Assembly (NCBI RefSeq): GCF_024168645.1
Contig: NZ_JALJWF010000001.1
Location: forward strand, 4,715,501-4,779,500
Source of the DNA: Pseudomonas sp. GGS8
Lineage (GTDB): Bacteria; Pseudomonadota; Gammaproteobacteria; Pseudomonadales; Pseudomonadaceae
Direction of reading: 5' to 3'
DNA length: 64,000 nucleotides
Positions within the stretch are counted from its first letter, which is position 1, and each line of letters starts with the position of its first letter. Shown piece by piece: positions 27,788-36,012 of this stretch. The notes under the pieces are model-generated. The model saw only the letters and a list, made by a program, of their open reading frames with translations. It was not told where the DNA came from and did not search any database. A program made the translations under genes and the position numbers.

Positions 27788-29317
27788 ATGCTGCGAGAAA
27801 GCCTGGCAGCCGACCTGATTGTCGAGTTGCCCAATGCCGTACGGTTGCAACGCCTGGTCCAGACCTTGCGCGAATACTTCAACAGTGGCGCCGTGGGGTT
27901 GCTACGTCTGGATGACGACAGCCTCAGGCCCGTTGCGACGGTGGGGCTGGTTCATGAAGCGTTGGGGCGCCGGTTCGTCATCGCCCAGCATCCTCGGCTG
28001 GCGGCAATCATGGCGTCGCGCGAGCCGACCTGGTTCGAGCCCGACAGCCGCCTGCCGGACCCCTACGACGGCTTGCTCGACAACCATGTCGGCGAGCCGC
28101 TGCCGGTGCATGACTGCATGGGCGTGAGTCTGTATGTCGAGGGGCGGATCTGGGGCGCGATCACCCTCGATGCGCTGCACGCCGGGACCTTTGACAACCG
28201 GGCGCGGGAAGAACTCAAGCGTTGCACTTTGCAGATCGAAGCCGCCGTCCGGGTCACCCGTCTGGAACAGGAAAACCGCAGCTTGCGCCTGTCCCGTAGC
28301 GATCCCCAGGACTTGCGCATGCCCGTCGGGGAGGGCGAGATCCTTGGGCAGAGTGAGGTGTTGCATCAGTTGCTCAATGAGCTGGATGTACTGGCCGATT
28401 CCGATCTGCCGGTATTGCTGCTGGGCGAGACCGGCGTCGGCAAAGAGCTGTTCGCCCGGCGCTTGCATCGTCTTTCAAGGCGCCACCACAAACCGCTGAT
28501 ACAGGTTAACTGCGCCGCCTTGCCGGAGTCGCTGGCGGAGAGTGAGTTGTTCGGGCATGTCAAAGGCGCCTTTTCCGGTGCCACCAGTGACCGCGCCGGA
28601 CGCTTCGATGCCGCCAACGGTGGCACACTGTTTCTTGATGAAGTCGGGGAGTTGCCCTTGAGTGTGCAAGCGAAATTGCTGCGCACCCTGCAAAACGGCG
28701 AGATCCAGCGCCTGGGCGCCGACAAGCCATTGCATGTCGATGTGCGAATCATCGCCGCCACCAACCGGCACCTGCCGGACAGCATCCGCGATGGCTTGTT
28801 TCGGGCCGATCTGTATCACCGGCTCTCGGTGTACCCGGTGCCGATTCCGGCCCTGCGCGAGCGTGGTCATGATGTGTTGATGCTGGCCGGGCATTTTCTG
28901 GAGCTCAATCGGGCGCGACTCGGCCTGCGAGGTTTGCGTTTGTCGCCGGCGGCAGAGCGAGCCTTGCTGGCATATACCTGGCCGGGCAATGTGCGCGAAC
29001 TCGAGCACGTCATCAGTCGGGCCGCGTTGAAGCAGCTCAGTCGCGGGACGAGTCGCACGTCGATCGTGACGCTGGAGCCAGAGGTTCTCGATCTCGACAG
29101 CCCGATGGCAGCACCGGGGGCAGAGGTCGAGCCATCCCGGACGATTACGGCTGATCTACCGTTCCAGCCCTTGGGCGAAGCCGTCGACGATTACCAGCGC
29201 AAGAAGATCCTCGAGGCCCTGAGCCTGTCGGGGGACAACTGGGCCGGTGCCGCGCGGATGCTGGAAGTTGACCCCAGCAATTTGCACAAACTGGCGCGGC
29301 GCCTGCGTCTGAAGTAG
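27788..29317 (+). CDS. norR: NO-responsive sigma-54-dependent activator NorR
   Basis: A 509-residue bacterial enhancer-binding protein. The N-terminal GAF domain (about 1-165) includes the PVHDCMGVSLYVEG segment of the NO-sensing iron site. The AAA+ domain has Walker A GETGVGKE near 216-223 and the sigma-54 contact loop as GAFSGA rather than GAFTGA. A C-terminal helix-turn-helix (NWAGAARMLEVDPSNLHKLARRL) ends the protein. I place the start at ATG 27788; a GTG at 27776 is also in frame and lies inside the last NorR site. It could equally be called FhpR by function. It is predicted to act on ytfE, nnrS and the dnr unit. Confidence 0.92.
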   Translation: MLRESLAADLIVELPNAVRLQRLVQTLREYFNSGAVGLLRLDDDSLRPVATVGLVHEALGRRFVIAQHPRLAAIMASREPTWFEPDSRLPDPYDGLLDNHVGEPLPVHDCMGVSLYVEGRIWGAITLDALHAGTFDNRAREELKRCTLQIEAAVRVTRLEQENRSLRLSRSDPQDLRMPVGEGEILGQSEVLHQLLNELDVLADSDLPVLLLGETGVGKELFARRLHRLSRRHHKPLIQVNCAALPESLAESELFGHVKGAFSGATSDRAGRFDAANGGTLFLDEVGELPLSVQAKLLRTLQNGEIQRLGADKPLHVDVRIIAATNRHLPDSIRDGLFRADLYHRLSVYPVPIPALRERGHDVLMLAGHFLELNRARLGLRGLRLSPAAERALLAYTWPGNVRELEHVISRAALKQLSRGTSRTSIVTLEPEVLDLDSPMAAPGAEVEPSRTITADLPFQPLGEAVDDYQRKKILEALSLSGDNWAGAARMLEVDPSNLHKLARRLRLK

Positions 29318-29347
29318 GTCAGGGCGCTGCCGCTTCGACGCTCGGTG

Positions 29348-29361
29348 TTGATGACGGTCAA
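29348..29361 (+). promoter_or_regulatory. ANR/DNR box before pdxH
   Basis: TTGATGACGGTCAA fits TTGAY-N4-RTCAA and is centred about 62 bases before the pdxH ATG at 29417, a suitable distance for direct activation. Confidence 0.7.
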
Positions 29362-29416
29362 GGTGGTATCGCGCAGTGCCTCGCACACTGCGCAAAACCT
29401 TCCGGAGATCACCGTC

Positions 29417-30064
29417 ATGCCCCTGTCCCTGGCCCAAATGCGCCGTAACTACACCCTTAATGGCCTGCGAGATGAGGCTGCGCTGGACGATCCGCTGGCG
29501 ATGTTCCGGCAATGGCTGCAACAGGCCCGCGACACCGAGTGCGCACCTGTCGAGGCCAATAGCATGGTGCTGGCGACGGTCGATGACGAAGGACGGCCGC
29601 ACTGCCGGGTGCTGTTGCTCAAAGGCTTGAGCGATGAAGGGTTTACTTTTTTCGGAAATTATCAGAGCGACAAGGGGCGGCAACTGGCCGCCAACCCCTA
29701 CGCCGCCATGACGTTTTTCTGGCCGGGGCTGGAGCGACAGGTGCGCATCGAAGGGCAGGTGTCCAGCCTCGACCCGCAACTCTCGGATGCGTACTTCGAT
29801 TCTCGCTCGATGGCCAGTCGCCTGGGTGCCTGGGCTTCACCGCAAAGCCGTCCGTTGACCAGTCGTGCCGCGCTGGAATCGATGCTGGCGCAAACCATCA
29901 AGCGCTTCGTTGGCCAGACCGTCTCGCGTCCCGAGCATTGGGGCGGCTATTGCCTGCACCCTGAACGTCTGGAGTTCTGGCAGGGCCGTGCCGACCGTTT
30001 GCATGACCGTCTCGATTACCGGTTGCGCGATGGCCTGTGGAAACGGAGCCGGTTGGCACCTTGA
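29417..30064 (+). CDS. pdxH: Pyridoxine/pyridoxamine 5'-phosphate oxidase PdxH
   Basis: A 215-residue FMN enzyme that oxidises pyridoxine or pyridoxamine phosphate to PLP. Family motifs are present: RVLLLKG near residues 56-62, LERQVRIEG near 100-108, [11 protein letters not shown] near 130-140, and the C-terminal [18 protein letters not shown] lies nine bases before the ATG at 29417. Its place in an anaerobic gene cluster, with an FNR-type box upstream, is unexpected because the family usually uses oxygen as electron acceptor. It may be a second copy besides a housekeeping gene elsewhere. Confidence 0.9.
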   Translation: MPLSLAQMRRNYTLNGLRDEAALDDPLAMFRQWLQQARDTECAPVEANSMVLATVDDEGRPHCRVLLLKGLSDEGFTFFGNYQSDKGRQLAANPYAAMTFFWPGLERQVRIEGQVSSLDPQLSDAYFDSRSMASRLGAWASPQSRPLTSRAALESMLAQTIKRFVGQTVSRPEHWGGYCLHPERLEFWQGRADRLHDRLDYRLRDGLWKRSRLAP

Positions 30065-30079
30065 AAGCGATGGGGGACC

Positions 30080-30171
30080 GTGTGGGAGCGGGCTTGCCCG
30101 CGAAGGCGTCATTTCAATCAATACATGTATTGAGTCGAGTATCGCCATCGCGGGCAAGCCCGCTCCCACAG
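30080..30171. repeat. REP pair of the gtgggagc type
   Basis: GTGTGGGAGCGGGCTTGCCCGCG at the left end is matched by the reverse complement at about 30149-30171. It lies between pdxH and the moaB promoter. Confidence 0.78.
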
Positions 30172-30190
30172 GTTCTGTGTCTGGACATTC

Positions 30191-30227
30191 TACTTATGTC
30201 CCCCGACGAGGTACCTCCTTGGAGGAA
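30191..30227 (+). promoter_or_regulatory. NarL sites before moaB
   Basis: A TACTTAT heptamer at 30191-30197 fits TACYYMT, and a 7-2-7 palindrome TACCTCC-TT-GGAGGAA is at 30212-30227, 66 bases before the moaB ATG. This points to nitrate-responsive control by NarXL. Confidence 0.65.
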
Positions 30228-30292
30228 TAGGCTCGTTCGCCATTCCGGTTCAGGCTTTGGACCATACCCTTCATTTACGGGAAAGCCTGGAT

Positions 30293-30847
30293 ATGGCCCA
30301 TCTGACGCAACGCACGTTTGAACCCCTGAACATCGCCGTACTGACCATCAGCGATACGCGCACCTTTGACACCGACACCTCGGGGCAGACCCTGGCGGAT
30401 TTGCTGCAAACGGCCGGGCATGTGTTGATCGATCGTGGCTTGGTCAAGGACGATATTTATCAGATCCGCGCGACGGTCTCCCAATGGATCGCCGACCCTC
30501 AGGTGCAAGTCATATTGATGACTGGCGGCACCGGTTTCACCGCTCGCGACAATACACCGCAAGCGGTGCTGCCACTGCTGGACAAACATGTGGAAGGCTT
30601 CGGCGAATTGTTCCGCCAGGTGTCGCTGGAGGAGATTGGCATGTCCAGTCTGCAGTCCCGGGCACTGGCCGGGATGAGCAACGGCGTACTGGTGTGCTGC
30701 GTTCCTGGCTCGCCGGGTGCTTGCCGAACCGCCTGGAACAAAATTCTGCTTGAGCAACTGGACAGTCGCACCGGCCCGTGTAACTTCGCCCCGCATTTGA
30801 AAGCGCAGGCGCAGCGGGTCATCGACGCCTGCGAGACACGCACATGA
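30293..30847 (+). CDS. moaB: Molybdenum cofactor protein MoaB (MogA-like)
   Basis: A 184-residue protein of the MoaB/MogA family, which adenylates molybdopterin before metal insertion. The family motif MTGGTGFTARDNTP is near residues 77-90, and SRALAGM near 121-127. The ATG at 30293 gives the usual short N-terminus. The stop overlaps moeA (ATGA), and the two form an operon with NarL sites upstream. In P. aeruginosa the like-placed gene is moaB1. Confidence 0.93.
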   Translation: MAHLTQRTFEPLNIAVLTISDTRTFDTDTSGQTLADLLQTAGHVLIDRGLVKDDIYQIRATVSQWIADPQVQVILMTGGTGFTARDNTPQAVLPLLDKHVEGFGELFRQVSLEEIGMSSLQSRALAGMSNGVLVCCVPGSPGACRTAWNKILLEQLDSRTGPCNFAPHLKAQAQRVIDACETRT

Positions 30848-32079
30848 GCGGCCGGGTGTGTGACCTCGGCCACCTGTTGCCCGTGGACGAGGCCATCAGC
30901 CGTCTGCTGGGCCAGGCACCACCGCCGCCTCCGGCGCAAATGGTTCGTCTGGATCAAGCCATGGGGCGGGTGCTGGCGGCGGACATTCATTGCCCGGTGA
31001 ACCTGCCGACCTGGGACAACAGTGCCATGGACGGCTATGCCTTCAGGGCTGGTGACCTGCCAGCGGAAGGTGGCTGTTTGACGATTGGCGGGAGAATTGC
31101 GGCGGGGGACCAGGCGTGTTCGCCCTTGCTCGCGCAACAGGCGGTGCAAATTTTTACCGGTGCACCCTTGCCACCGGGTGCCGATACCGTGGTGCCGCAA
31201 GAGCGCTGCCGGGTCGAGGGCGAGCGCGTCTGGTTCCCGCCGGTATCCGTTGGCGATCACGTGCGCAAGGAGGGCGAGGAAGTTCGCCGCGGGCATCTGT
31301 TGCTCAAGGCCGGCAAACGCCTGCGCGCACAAGAACTGGGGTTGCTGGCCGGTGCCGGGATCGCGCGGGTCGAGGTCTATCGGCCGTTGCAGGTGTGCCT
31401 GCTCAGCAGCGGTAATGAACTGCGTGAACCGGGCGATCCCTTGGCGCCGGGGCAGATTTACAACAGCAACCGGTATTGCCTCGCTGCGTTGTTACGCGGC
31501 TGGGGCGTCGAGGTGCATGACTATGGCGTCATGGCCGATGAGTTGGTGACCAGCCGGCATGCCTTGAGCCTGGCGTCTTCGGAATGCGACTTGCTGTTGA
31601 GCTCCGGTGGTGTGTCGGTCGGCGAGGAAGATCACCTCAAACAGGCCATCGAGGAGCTGGGCAGCGTGGATTTCTGGCGGCTGGCCATCCAGCCGGGTAA
31701 GCCATTGGCCTATGGCGAAGTGGCCGGTAAACCGTGGATAGGTATGCCGGGAAACCCCTCAGGGGCGTTGATTACCGCGTTGGTGGTGGTGCGTCCGTTC
31801 CTGCTCAGGGCCCAGGGTGTGACTGACGTGCTGCCAGTGCCGCTGGCTGTACCCGCCGGGTTCGACTGGTTGCAGCGTAACAAGCGTCGACAATACCTGC
31901 GGGCCAGGTTGATGCCCGGCGCCGATGGCCAGTTGAGTGTGGAACTGCACCCTCAGCAAAGCTCGGCCATGTTGACCGCCGCGTGCTGGGCCGACGGACT
32001 GGCGGTGATCGAGTGTGAGCAGCAAGTGCTCAAGCACGACAACGTGATGTTCCTGTCCTTCGCCGACCTGATGCATTGA
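30844..32079 (+). CDS. moeA: Molybdopterin molybdenumtransferase MoeA
   Basis: A 411-residue MoeA that inserts molybdate into adenylated molybdopterin. Motifs seen: NSAMDGYA near residues 59-66, FTGAPLPPGADTVV near 102-115, SSGGVSVGEEDH near 256-267, and GMPGNPSGAL near 300-309. It overlaps moaB by four bases. With moaCDE, moaB and moaA it gives this window nearly a full Moco pathway for NarG. Confidence 0.95.
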   Translation: MSGRVCDLGHLLPVDEAISRLLGQAPPPPPAQMVRLDQAMGRVLAADIHCPVNLPTWDNSAMDGYAFRAGDLPAEGGCLTIGGRIAAGDQACSPLLAQQAVQIFTGAPLPPGADTVVPQERCRVEGERVWFPPVSVGDHVRKEGEEVRRGHLLLKAGKRLRAQELGLLAGAGIARVEVYRPLQVCLLSSGNELREPGDPLAPGQIYNSNRYCLAALLRGWGVEVHDYGVMADELVTSRHALSLASSECDLLLSSGGVSVGEEDHLKQAIEELGSVDFWRLAIQPGKPLAYGEVAGKPWIGMPGNPSGALITALVVVRPFLLRAQGVTDVLPVPLAVPAGFDWLQRNKRRQYLRARLMPGADGQLSVELHPQQSSAMLTAACWADGLAVIECEQQVLKHDNVMFLSFADLMH

Positions 32080-32085
32080 TGGCAA

Positions 32086-32099
32086 TTGATTGCAGTCAA
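32086..32099 (+). promoter_or_regulatory. ANR/DNR box upstream of ubiUVT
   Basis: TTGATTGCAGTCAA fits TTGAY-N4-RTCAA and begins seven bases after moeA. It lies about 200 bases before ubiU, with a REP element between, so the leader of the ubiU message would carry that REP. Confidence 0.65.
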
Positions 32100-32127
32100 G
32101 GCTGTGCCTGCTGGTCTCGCTAGACTG

Positions 32128-32234
32128 TGTGGCGAGGGAGCTTGCTCCCGCTGGGTCGCGAAGCGGCCCTGTTATTCAGGCCTGCTGAGCAGTCCAGCGT
32201 CGGAACGCCGCCCGGAGCAAGCTCGCTCGCCACA
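32128..32234. repeat. REP pair of the gtggcgag type
   Basis: TGTGGCGAGGGAGCTTG at the left end faces a one-mismatch reverse complement near 32218-32234. It falls between the putative ubiU promoter and the ubiU start. Confidence 0.72.
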
Positions 32235-32293
32235 AGCGCATTCCAACCATGGCTGATTAGGCTCCGGACTGCGCTTTTTGATGAGGATTACCC

Positions 32294-33289
32294 ATGCAAC
32301 TGGTCTGCCCGGCAGGGAACCTGCCTGCGCTTAAAGCGGCGGTGCGCCAAGGCGCCGATGCCGTGTATGTCGGTTTTCGCGATGACACCAACGCCCGGCA
32401 TTTCGCGGGGCTGAACATGGACGACAAACAGTTCGACGCCGCCGTCGCCCACATCCGCCAACATCAACGCAAACTCTACGTCGCGGTCAACACGTACCCA
32501 CAACCCAAGGGGTGGGAGCGCTGGCAACGGGCGGTGGATCGTGCCGCCGATTTCGGCGTCGATGCACTGATCGCTGCCGACCCCGGGGTGCTCGACTATG
32601 CCAGTCAGCGTCACCCGCAATTGGCCTTGCATCTGTCGGTTCAGGGTTCGGCAACCCATGCCGCGGCGCTGGAGTTTTATGCGCAGCGCTACGGCATTCG
32701 TCGCGCGGTATTGCCACGGGTGTTGTCGTTGGCGCAGGTTCGTCAAGTCGCCGCCAGCAGCCCGGTGCCCATCGAGGTCTTTGGCTTTGGCAGTTTGTGC
32801 ATCATGGCCGAAGGGCGTTGCCACCTGTCGTCCTACATCACCGGTGAGTCGCCGAACCTGTGCGGTGTCTGTTCGCCAGCCAAAGCCGTGCGTTGGAGCG
32901 AGGACGCCGAAGGCTTGAGCGCGCGCCTCAGCGAAGTGCTGATCGATCGCTACACCCCTGACGAATCGGCCGGTTACCCGACCTTGTGCAAAGGCCGTTT
33001 TCTGGTCGATGGCAAACGCTTTCATGCGCTGGAGGAGCCCACCAGCCTCGACACCCTGGATTTGCTGCCGGAATTGACGGCCATCGGCGTCGAAGCGGTG
33101 AAAATCGAGGGCCGCCAACGCAGCCCGGCGTATGTCGAACAAGTCACCCGGGTCTGGCGCGCGGCACTGGACGCCCATCGTGGCGCGCCAGGCAGCTTCC
33201 GGGTCAAGGAAGAATGGCGTCAGGTACTGGCCGGTTTGTCCGAAGGCAGCCAGACCACCCTGGGCGCTTATCATCGATCATGGCAATGA
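32294..33289 (+). CDS. ubiU: Anaerobic ubiquinone hydroxylation protein UbiU
   Basis: A 331-residue U32-family protein. UbiU and UbiV together hydroxylate the ubiquinone ring without oxygen, using prephenate as oxygen donor. Four cysteines for the 4Fe-4S cluster are visible: CIMAEGRC near residues 170-177, CGVC near 194-197, and LCKGRF near 233. The start fits MQLVCPAGN, the usual UbiU opening. It is followed ten bases later by ubiV. This lets quinone synthesis continue during denitrifying growth. Confidence 0.95.
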   Translation: MQLVCPAGNLPALKAAVRQGADAVYVGFRDDTNARHFAGLNMDDKQFDAAVAHIRQHQRKLYVAVNTYPQPKGWERWQRAVDRAADFGVDALIAADPGVLDYASQRHPQLALHLSVQGSATHAAALEFYAQRYGIRRAVLPRVLSLAQVRQVAASSPVPIEVFGFGSLCIMAEGRCHLSSYITGESPNLCGVCSPAKAVRWSEDAEGLSARLSEVLIDRYTPDESAGYPTLCKGRFLVDGKRFHALEEPTSLDTLDLLPELTAIGVEAVKIEGRQRSPAYVEQVTRVWRAALDAHRGAPGSFRVKEEWRQVLAGLSEGSQTTLGAYHRSWQ

Positions 33290-33299
33290 GGGACGCGAC

Positions 33300-34190
33300 A
33301 TGAAGCTCAGCCTGGGACCGGTCCTGTTTTATTGGGACAAAGAGCAACTCAGCAATTTTTACGCCGACATGTCGACCTTGCCCCTGGACGTGATTTATCT
33401 GGGGGAAACCGTGTGCTCCAAACGCCGGGCCTTTTCCCTGGATCAATGGCTGGGACTGGGGCGCGAGTTACAGGAATGCAGCCAGGCACAGTTGGTGCTT
33501 TCCAGCCTGACGCTGATCGAGGCCGCCTCCGAACTCTCCAGCCTGCGCCGGCTGTGCGACAACGGCCAATTGCTGGTGGAAGCCAACGACATGGGCGCGG
33601 TGCAATTCCTGGCCGAGCGCAAGTTGCCGTTCGTGGGCGGCCCGGCCCTCAACCTGTACAACGGCCACTCGTTGGCACAATTACTCGACAGCGGAATGAC
33701 TCGCTGGGTGCCGCCGGTGGAGTGTTCGGCGGCGCTGATCAGCGACGTGATCGGGCAGGTGCGTGAATTGGGCCGTGCAGTGCCGGAAGTTGAAATCTTC
33801 GCCTATGGGCATTTGCCGTTGGCCTATTCCGCCCGCTGCTTCACTGCCCGTGCAGAAAACCGGCCCAAGGACGACTGCCGGTTTTGCTGCATCAACTACC
33901 CCGATGGCCTGGCGCTGACCAGCCAGGAAGGGCAACCACTGTTTACCCTTAACGGTATTCAAACGATGTCGGCCGAGGTGACCAATCTGCTGGCCGATTA
34001 CGCCGGACTAGTGGCCTGCGGTGCCGATCTGTTGCGCTTGAGCCCCCGTGCCCAGGGCATGGCCGAGGTGATCGCCGCTTATCAACGGGTTCGACTGGGT
34101 GAGACTCCACCGTTGTTCGTCGAAGGTTGCAATGGCTATTGGCATGGCCAGGCCGGCATGTTGCGCGTCGAGGAGGTTGGCCTGTGTTGA
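33300..34190 (+). CDS. ubiV: Anaerobic ubiquinone hydroxylation protein UbiV
   Basis: A 296-residue U32-family partner of UbiU. Cluster cysteines are seen at Cys39 (GETVCSKRR) and in SARCFTARAENRPKDDCRFC near residues 178-197. A GAGGGA ribosome site precedes the ATG at 33300. The in-frame region upstream overlaps ubiU and is not used. Its stop overlaps the start of ubiT. Confidence 0.95.
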   Translation: MKLSLGPVLFYWDKEQLSNFYADMSTLPLDVIYLGETVCSKRRAFSLDQWLGLGRELQECSQAQLVLSSLTLIEAASELSSLRRLCDNGQLLVEANDMGAVQFLAERKLPFVGGPALNLYNGHSLAQLLDSGMTRWVPPVECSAALISDVIGQVRELGRAVPEVEIFAYGHLPLAYSARCFTARAENRPKDDCRFCCINYPDGLALTSQEGQPLFTLNGIQTMSAEVTNLLADYAGLVACGADLLRLSPRAQGMAEVIAAYQRVRLGETPPLFVEGCNGYWHGQAGMLRVEEVGLC

Positions 34191-34654
34191 ATCGAAAGAA
34201 GTGGCTGTTGAAAGGTGCCGACCGGTTGTTGCCACTGGTGCGACGGGTGCCTTTTGCCGTTCAGCGCCTGGCGTTGCAGCAGGCGCTGAATCGCTGCCTC
34301 GCCGGGCCGTTGCGCGATGGCGAGTTTGAGGTGTTGCGCGGGCGTTGGCTGTGCTTGCGGATTCCGGACCTGGATTTGTCCTGGTACCTGACGCTCAGTC
34401 GTCAGGGCTTGCGGATTGCCGAGCGCGCCACGGCGAACGTGACCATCAGCGGTAACTGGCGCGAATTTTTACTCCTGGCCAGCCGCCAGGAAGATCCGGA
34501 CACGTTGTTCTTTCGTCGGCGTCTGGTGATCGAGGGCGATACCGAACTGGGACTGGCCTTGAAGAACCTGATCGACAGCCTTGATCCTGATGTGTTGCCT
34601 GTGTGGCTGTGGCGCAATCTGGAGCGGGCAGGGAAGGGCTTGGCGGCGGGATGA
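34184..34654 (+). CDS. ubiT: Anaerobic ubiquinone accessory lipid-binding protein UbiT
   Basis: A 156-residue protein with an SCP2 sterol-carrier fold, the accessory factor of the oxygen-independent ubiquinone pathway. Typical parts are RVPFAVQRLALQQALN near the N-terminus and the NVTISGNWREFLLLASRQEDPDTLFFRR core. It starts with GTG at 34184 (a TTG three bases on is possible), with GAGGAGG upstream, and overlaps ubiV by seven bases. Confidence 0.9.
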   Translation: MLNRKKWLLKGADRLLPLVRRVPFAVQRLALQQALNRCLAGPLRDGEFEVLRGRWLCLRIPDLDLSWYLTLSRQGLRIAERATANVTISGNWREFLLLASRQEDPDTLFFRRRLVIEGDTELGLALKNLIDSLDPDVLPVWLWRNLERAGKGLAAG

Positions 34655-34670
34655 CCAACATAGATTAAGT

Positions 34671-34759
34671 GTGGGAGCGAGCCTGCTCGCGATGAGGGAG
34701 TGTCAGTCGACATCAATGTTGAATGTCGCGGCCTCATCGCGAGCAGGCTCGCTCCCACA
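34671..34759. repeat. REP pair of the gtgggagc type
   Basis: GTGGGAGCGAGCCTGCTCGCGA and its reverse complement flank 34671-34759, between the convergent ubiT and zinc-binding protein genes. Confidence 0.78.
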
Positions 34760-34778
34760 GTTGGATTTTCGTTGGTCC

Positions 34779-35177
34779 TCAGACCATCGTTTCCTGGCGG
34801 TTTTCATGCTGGCGAGCATCACTGGCAATCAACTGCCTGATCCCTTCAAACAACTCATCACTCTGCGCCTGCGTGCAGTCCTCGCCATGGCGTTTGCGCA
34901 GCCCGTAGTGGCTGAGAATCAGGTGTACATCAGCATGCAGGCCATGTTGCTTGAGGCAGTTCTCTACGCATTGCAGCGGGCAGCCGTCCAGCGCGAAGAT
35001 CCGGCGCCCCGAGCGCGCTTTGTTGACCAGCGCTGCCACGTGCCCGCCGACACCGGCGATGCAGGACATTTCAGCGAGACCACTGCGATCCAGGCGCACG
35101 GCCAGGGTGTTGGCCAGTTGGGCGACATTGGAGCAGCCTGAGCAGGAGTAAACCAAAGGCAGGGTTGAATGGGGCAT
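34779..35177 (-). CDS. Putative zinc-binding (DGC-like) protein
   Basis: A 132-residue cytoplasmic protein rich in cysteine: CSGCSN near residue 13, SCIAGVGGHV near 38, and DGCPLQCVENCLKQHG near 68-83. It resembles the putative zinc-binding DGC family (named for its Asp-Gly-Cys motif, present here as LDGCPLQC). GGAGA lies seven bases before the ATG at 35177. A near-perfect FNR-type box at 35232 lies about 60 bases upstream. A protein of this type next to narXL is also found in P. aeruginosa. Its role is unknown; handling metal or sulfur for the nitrate system is a guess. Confidence 0.8.
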   Translation of the reverse strand: MPHSTLPLVYSCSGCSNVAQLANTLAVRLDRSGLAEMSCIAGVGGHVAALVNKARSGRRIFALDGCPLQCVENCLKQHGLHADVHLILSHYGLRKRHGEDCTQAQSDELFEGIRQLIASDARQHENRQETMV

Positions 35178-35231
35178 TTGCACTCTCCGTGGATGGGCTC
35201 TGTCAGTGTGCAAGAGGCATGGCAGGACGCC

Positions 35232-35245
35232 TTGATGGCGGTCAA
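35232..35245 (-). promoter_or_regulatory. ANR/DNR box before the DGC-like gene
   Basis: TTGATGGCGGTCAA fits the consensus and is centred about 61 bases before the ATG at 35177, which would put a transcript start near 35197. It lies in the 74-base gap after dnr2. Confidence 0.75.
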
Positions 35246-35251
35246 TTCCGA

Positions 35252-35926
35252 CTATTGGAAAGCGGCCAGTTCCTCTTCAGCGAGGATGCTGATGTGGCGT
35301 CGTTCCATGGCAATCAGGCCGCTTTCCACCAGGCGATGCAGTATCCGCGAAAAGGTTTCCGGCTGAATTCCCAGCTTCGACGCCACCAGGCGTTTGGACA
35401 TCTGCAAGACAATCTGGCCGGTCACCGGGTGGCGTTCCTGGAACAGGAAATTGATCACCCGACGGCTCGCACTGGCCATGGTCAAGGTATCGATGTCGCG
35501 CAGACGCAGGTGCAGGTGAACGCTCATGCTCGCGAGGATGGCCAGGCAGACTTTTGGCTGGTCCTCCAGGGCATGACGATAATGGTTGCCGTCGATGCTC
35601 ACCAGCACGCTGTCCTTCAGCGCGGTGGCGCTCACCGGGTAGAGCCGGGCCTGACTGAACAGCAAGGCTTCGGCAAAGGTCTGGCCGGGCTGAATGATCT
35701 CCACCAGGTTCTCCTGGCCTTCGCCGGTGAGCCGGTACAACTTGACCTGGCCGCTGACCAGCAGGAAAAAGCGCCTGGCCGGATCCCCTTGATGCATGAG
35801 TGTGCTGTGACAACTCAGGCGCTTGAGCATGGCCAGGCTGCAGACTTCCTCGAAGACTTTCTCCGGCAGTTGGCTGAACAGATGATGACGGCGCAACGTT
35901 AAAACGATGGAAGGGTGGGTCAGCAT
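35252..35926 (-). CDS. Second Crp/Fnr regulator of the Dnr type
   Basis: A 224-residue Crp/Fnr-family protein, homologous to Dnr at 23894, without the N-terminal cysteines of ANR. Its recognition segment GIQPETFSRILHRL near 187-200 shares QPETFSRI with Dnr, so both should read the same DNA boxes. The sensor half differs much more (for example RLSCHSTLMHQGDPARRFFLL). GGAGGTA stands before the ATG at 35926. A NarL-type 7-2-7 site lies 65 bases upstream. It sits between narL and the DGC-like gene, and is therefore likely a nitrate-linked regulator. Ligand unknown. Confidence 0.88.
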   Translation of the reverse strand: MLTHPSIVLTLRRHHLFSQLPEKVFEEVCSLAMLKRLSCHSTLMHQGDPARRFFLLVSGQVKLYRLTGEGQENLVEIIQPGQTFAEALLFSQARLYPVSATALKDSVLVSIDGNHYRHALEDQPKVCLAILASMSVHLHLRLRDIDTLTMASASRRVINFLFQERHPVTGQIVLQMSKRLVASKLGIQPETFSRILHRLVESGLIAMERRHISILAEEELAAFQ

Positions 35927-35990
35927 GGCGTACCTCCGCTGACCGTCATAGTAGACAGCGCGGCCCCGATGACCTATGCCTCTGCAGGCC

Positions 35991-36006
35991 TACCTCCAAA
36001 GAGGAA
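35991..36006. promoter_or_regulatory. NarL 7-2-7 site between narL and dnr2
   Basis: TACCTCC-AA-AGAGGAA is a near-palindromic NarL site, 65 bases before the dnr2 ATG and just after the narL stop. Confidence 0.6.
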
Positions 36007-36012
36007 TACCCG

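Noticed and set aside
29374..29396. GCGCAGTG/CACTGCGC hairpin before pdxH as a riboswitch
   Set aside because: A simple short stem without any known aptamer features; it overlaps the expected promoter start region.
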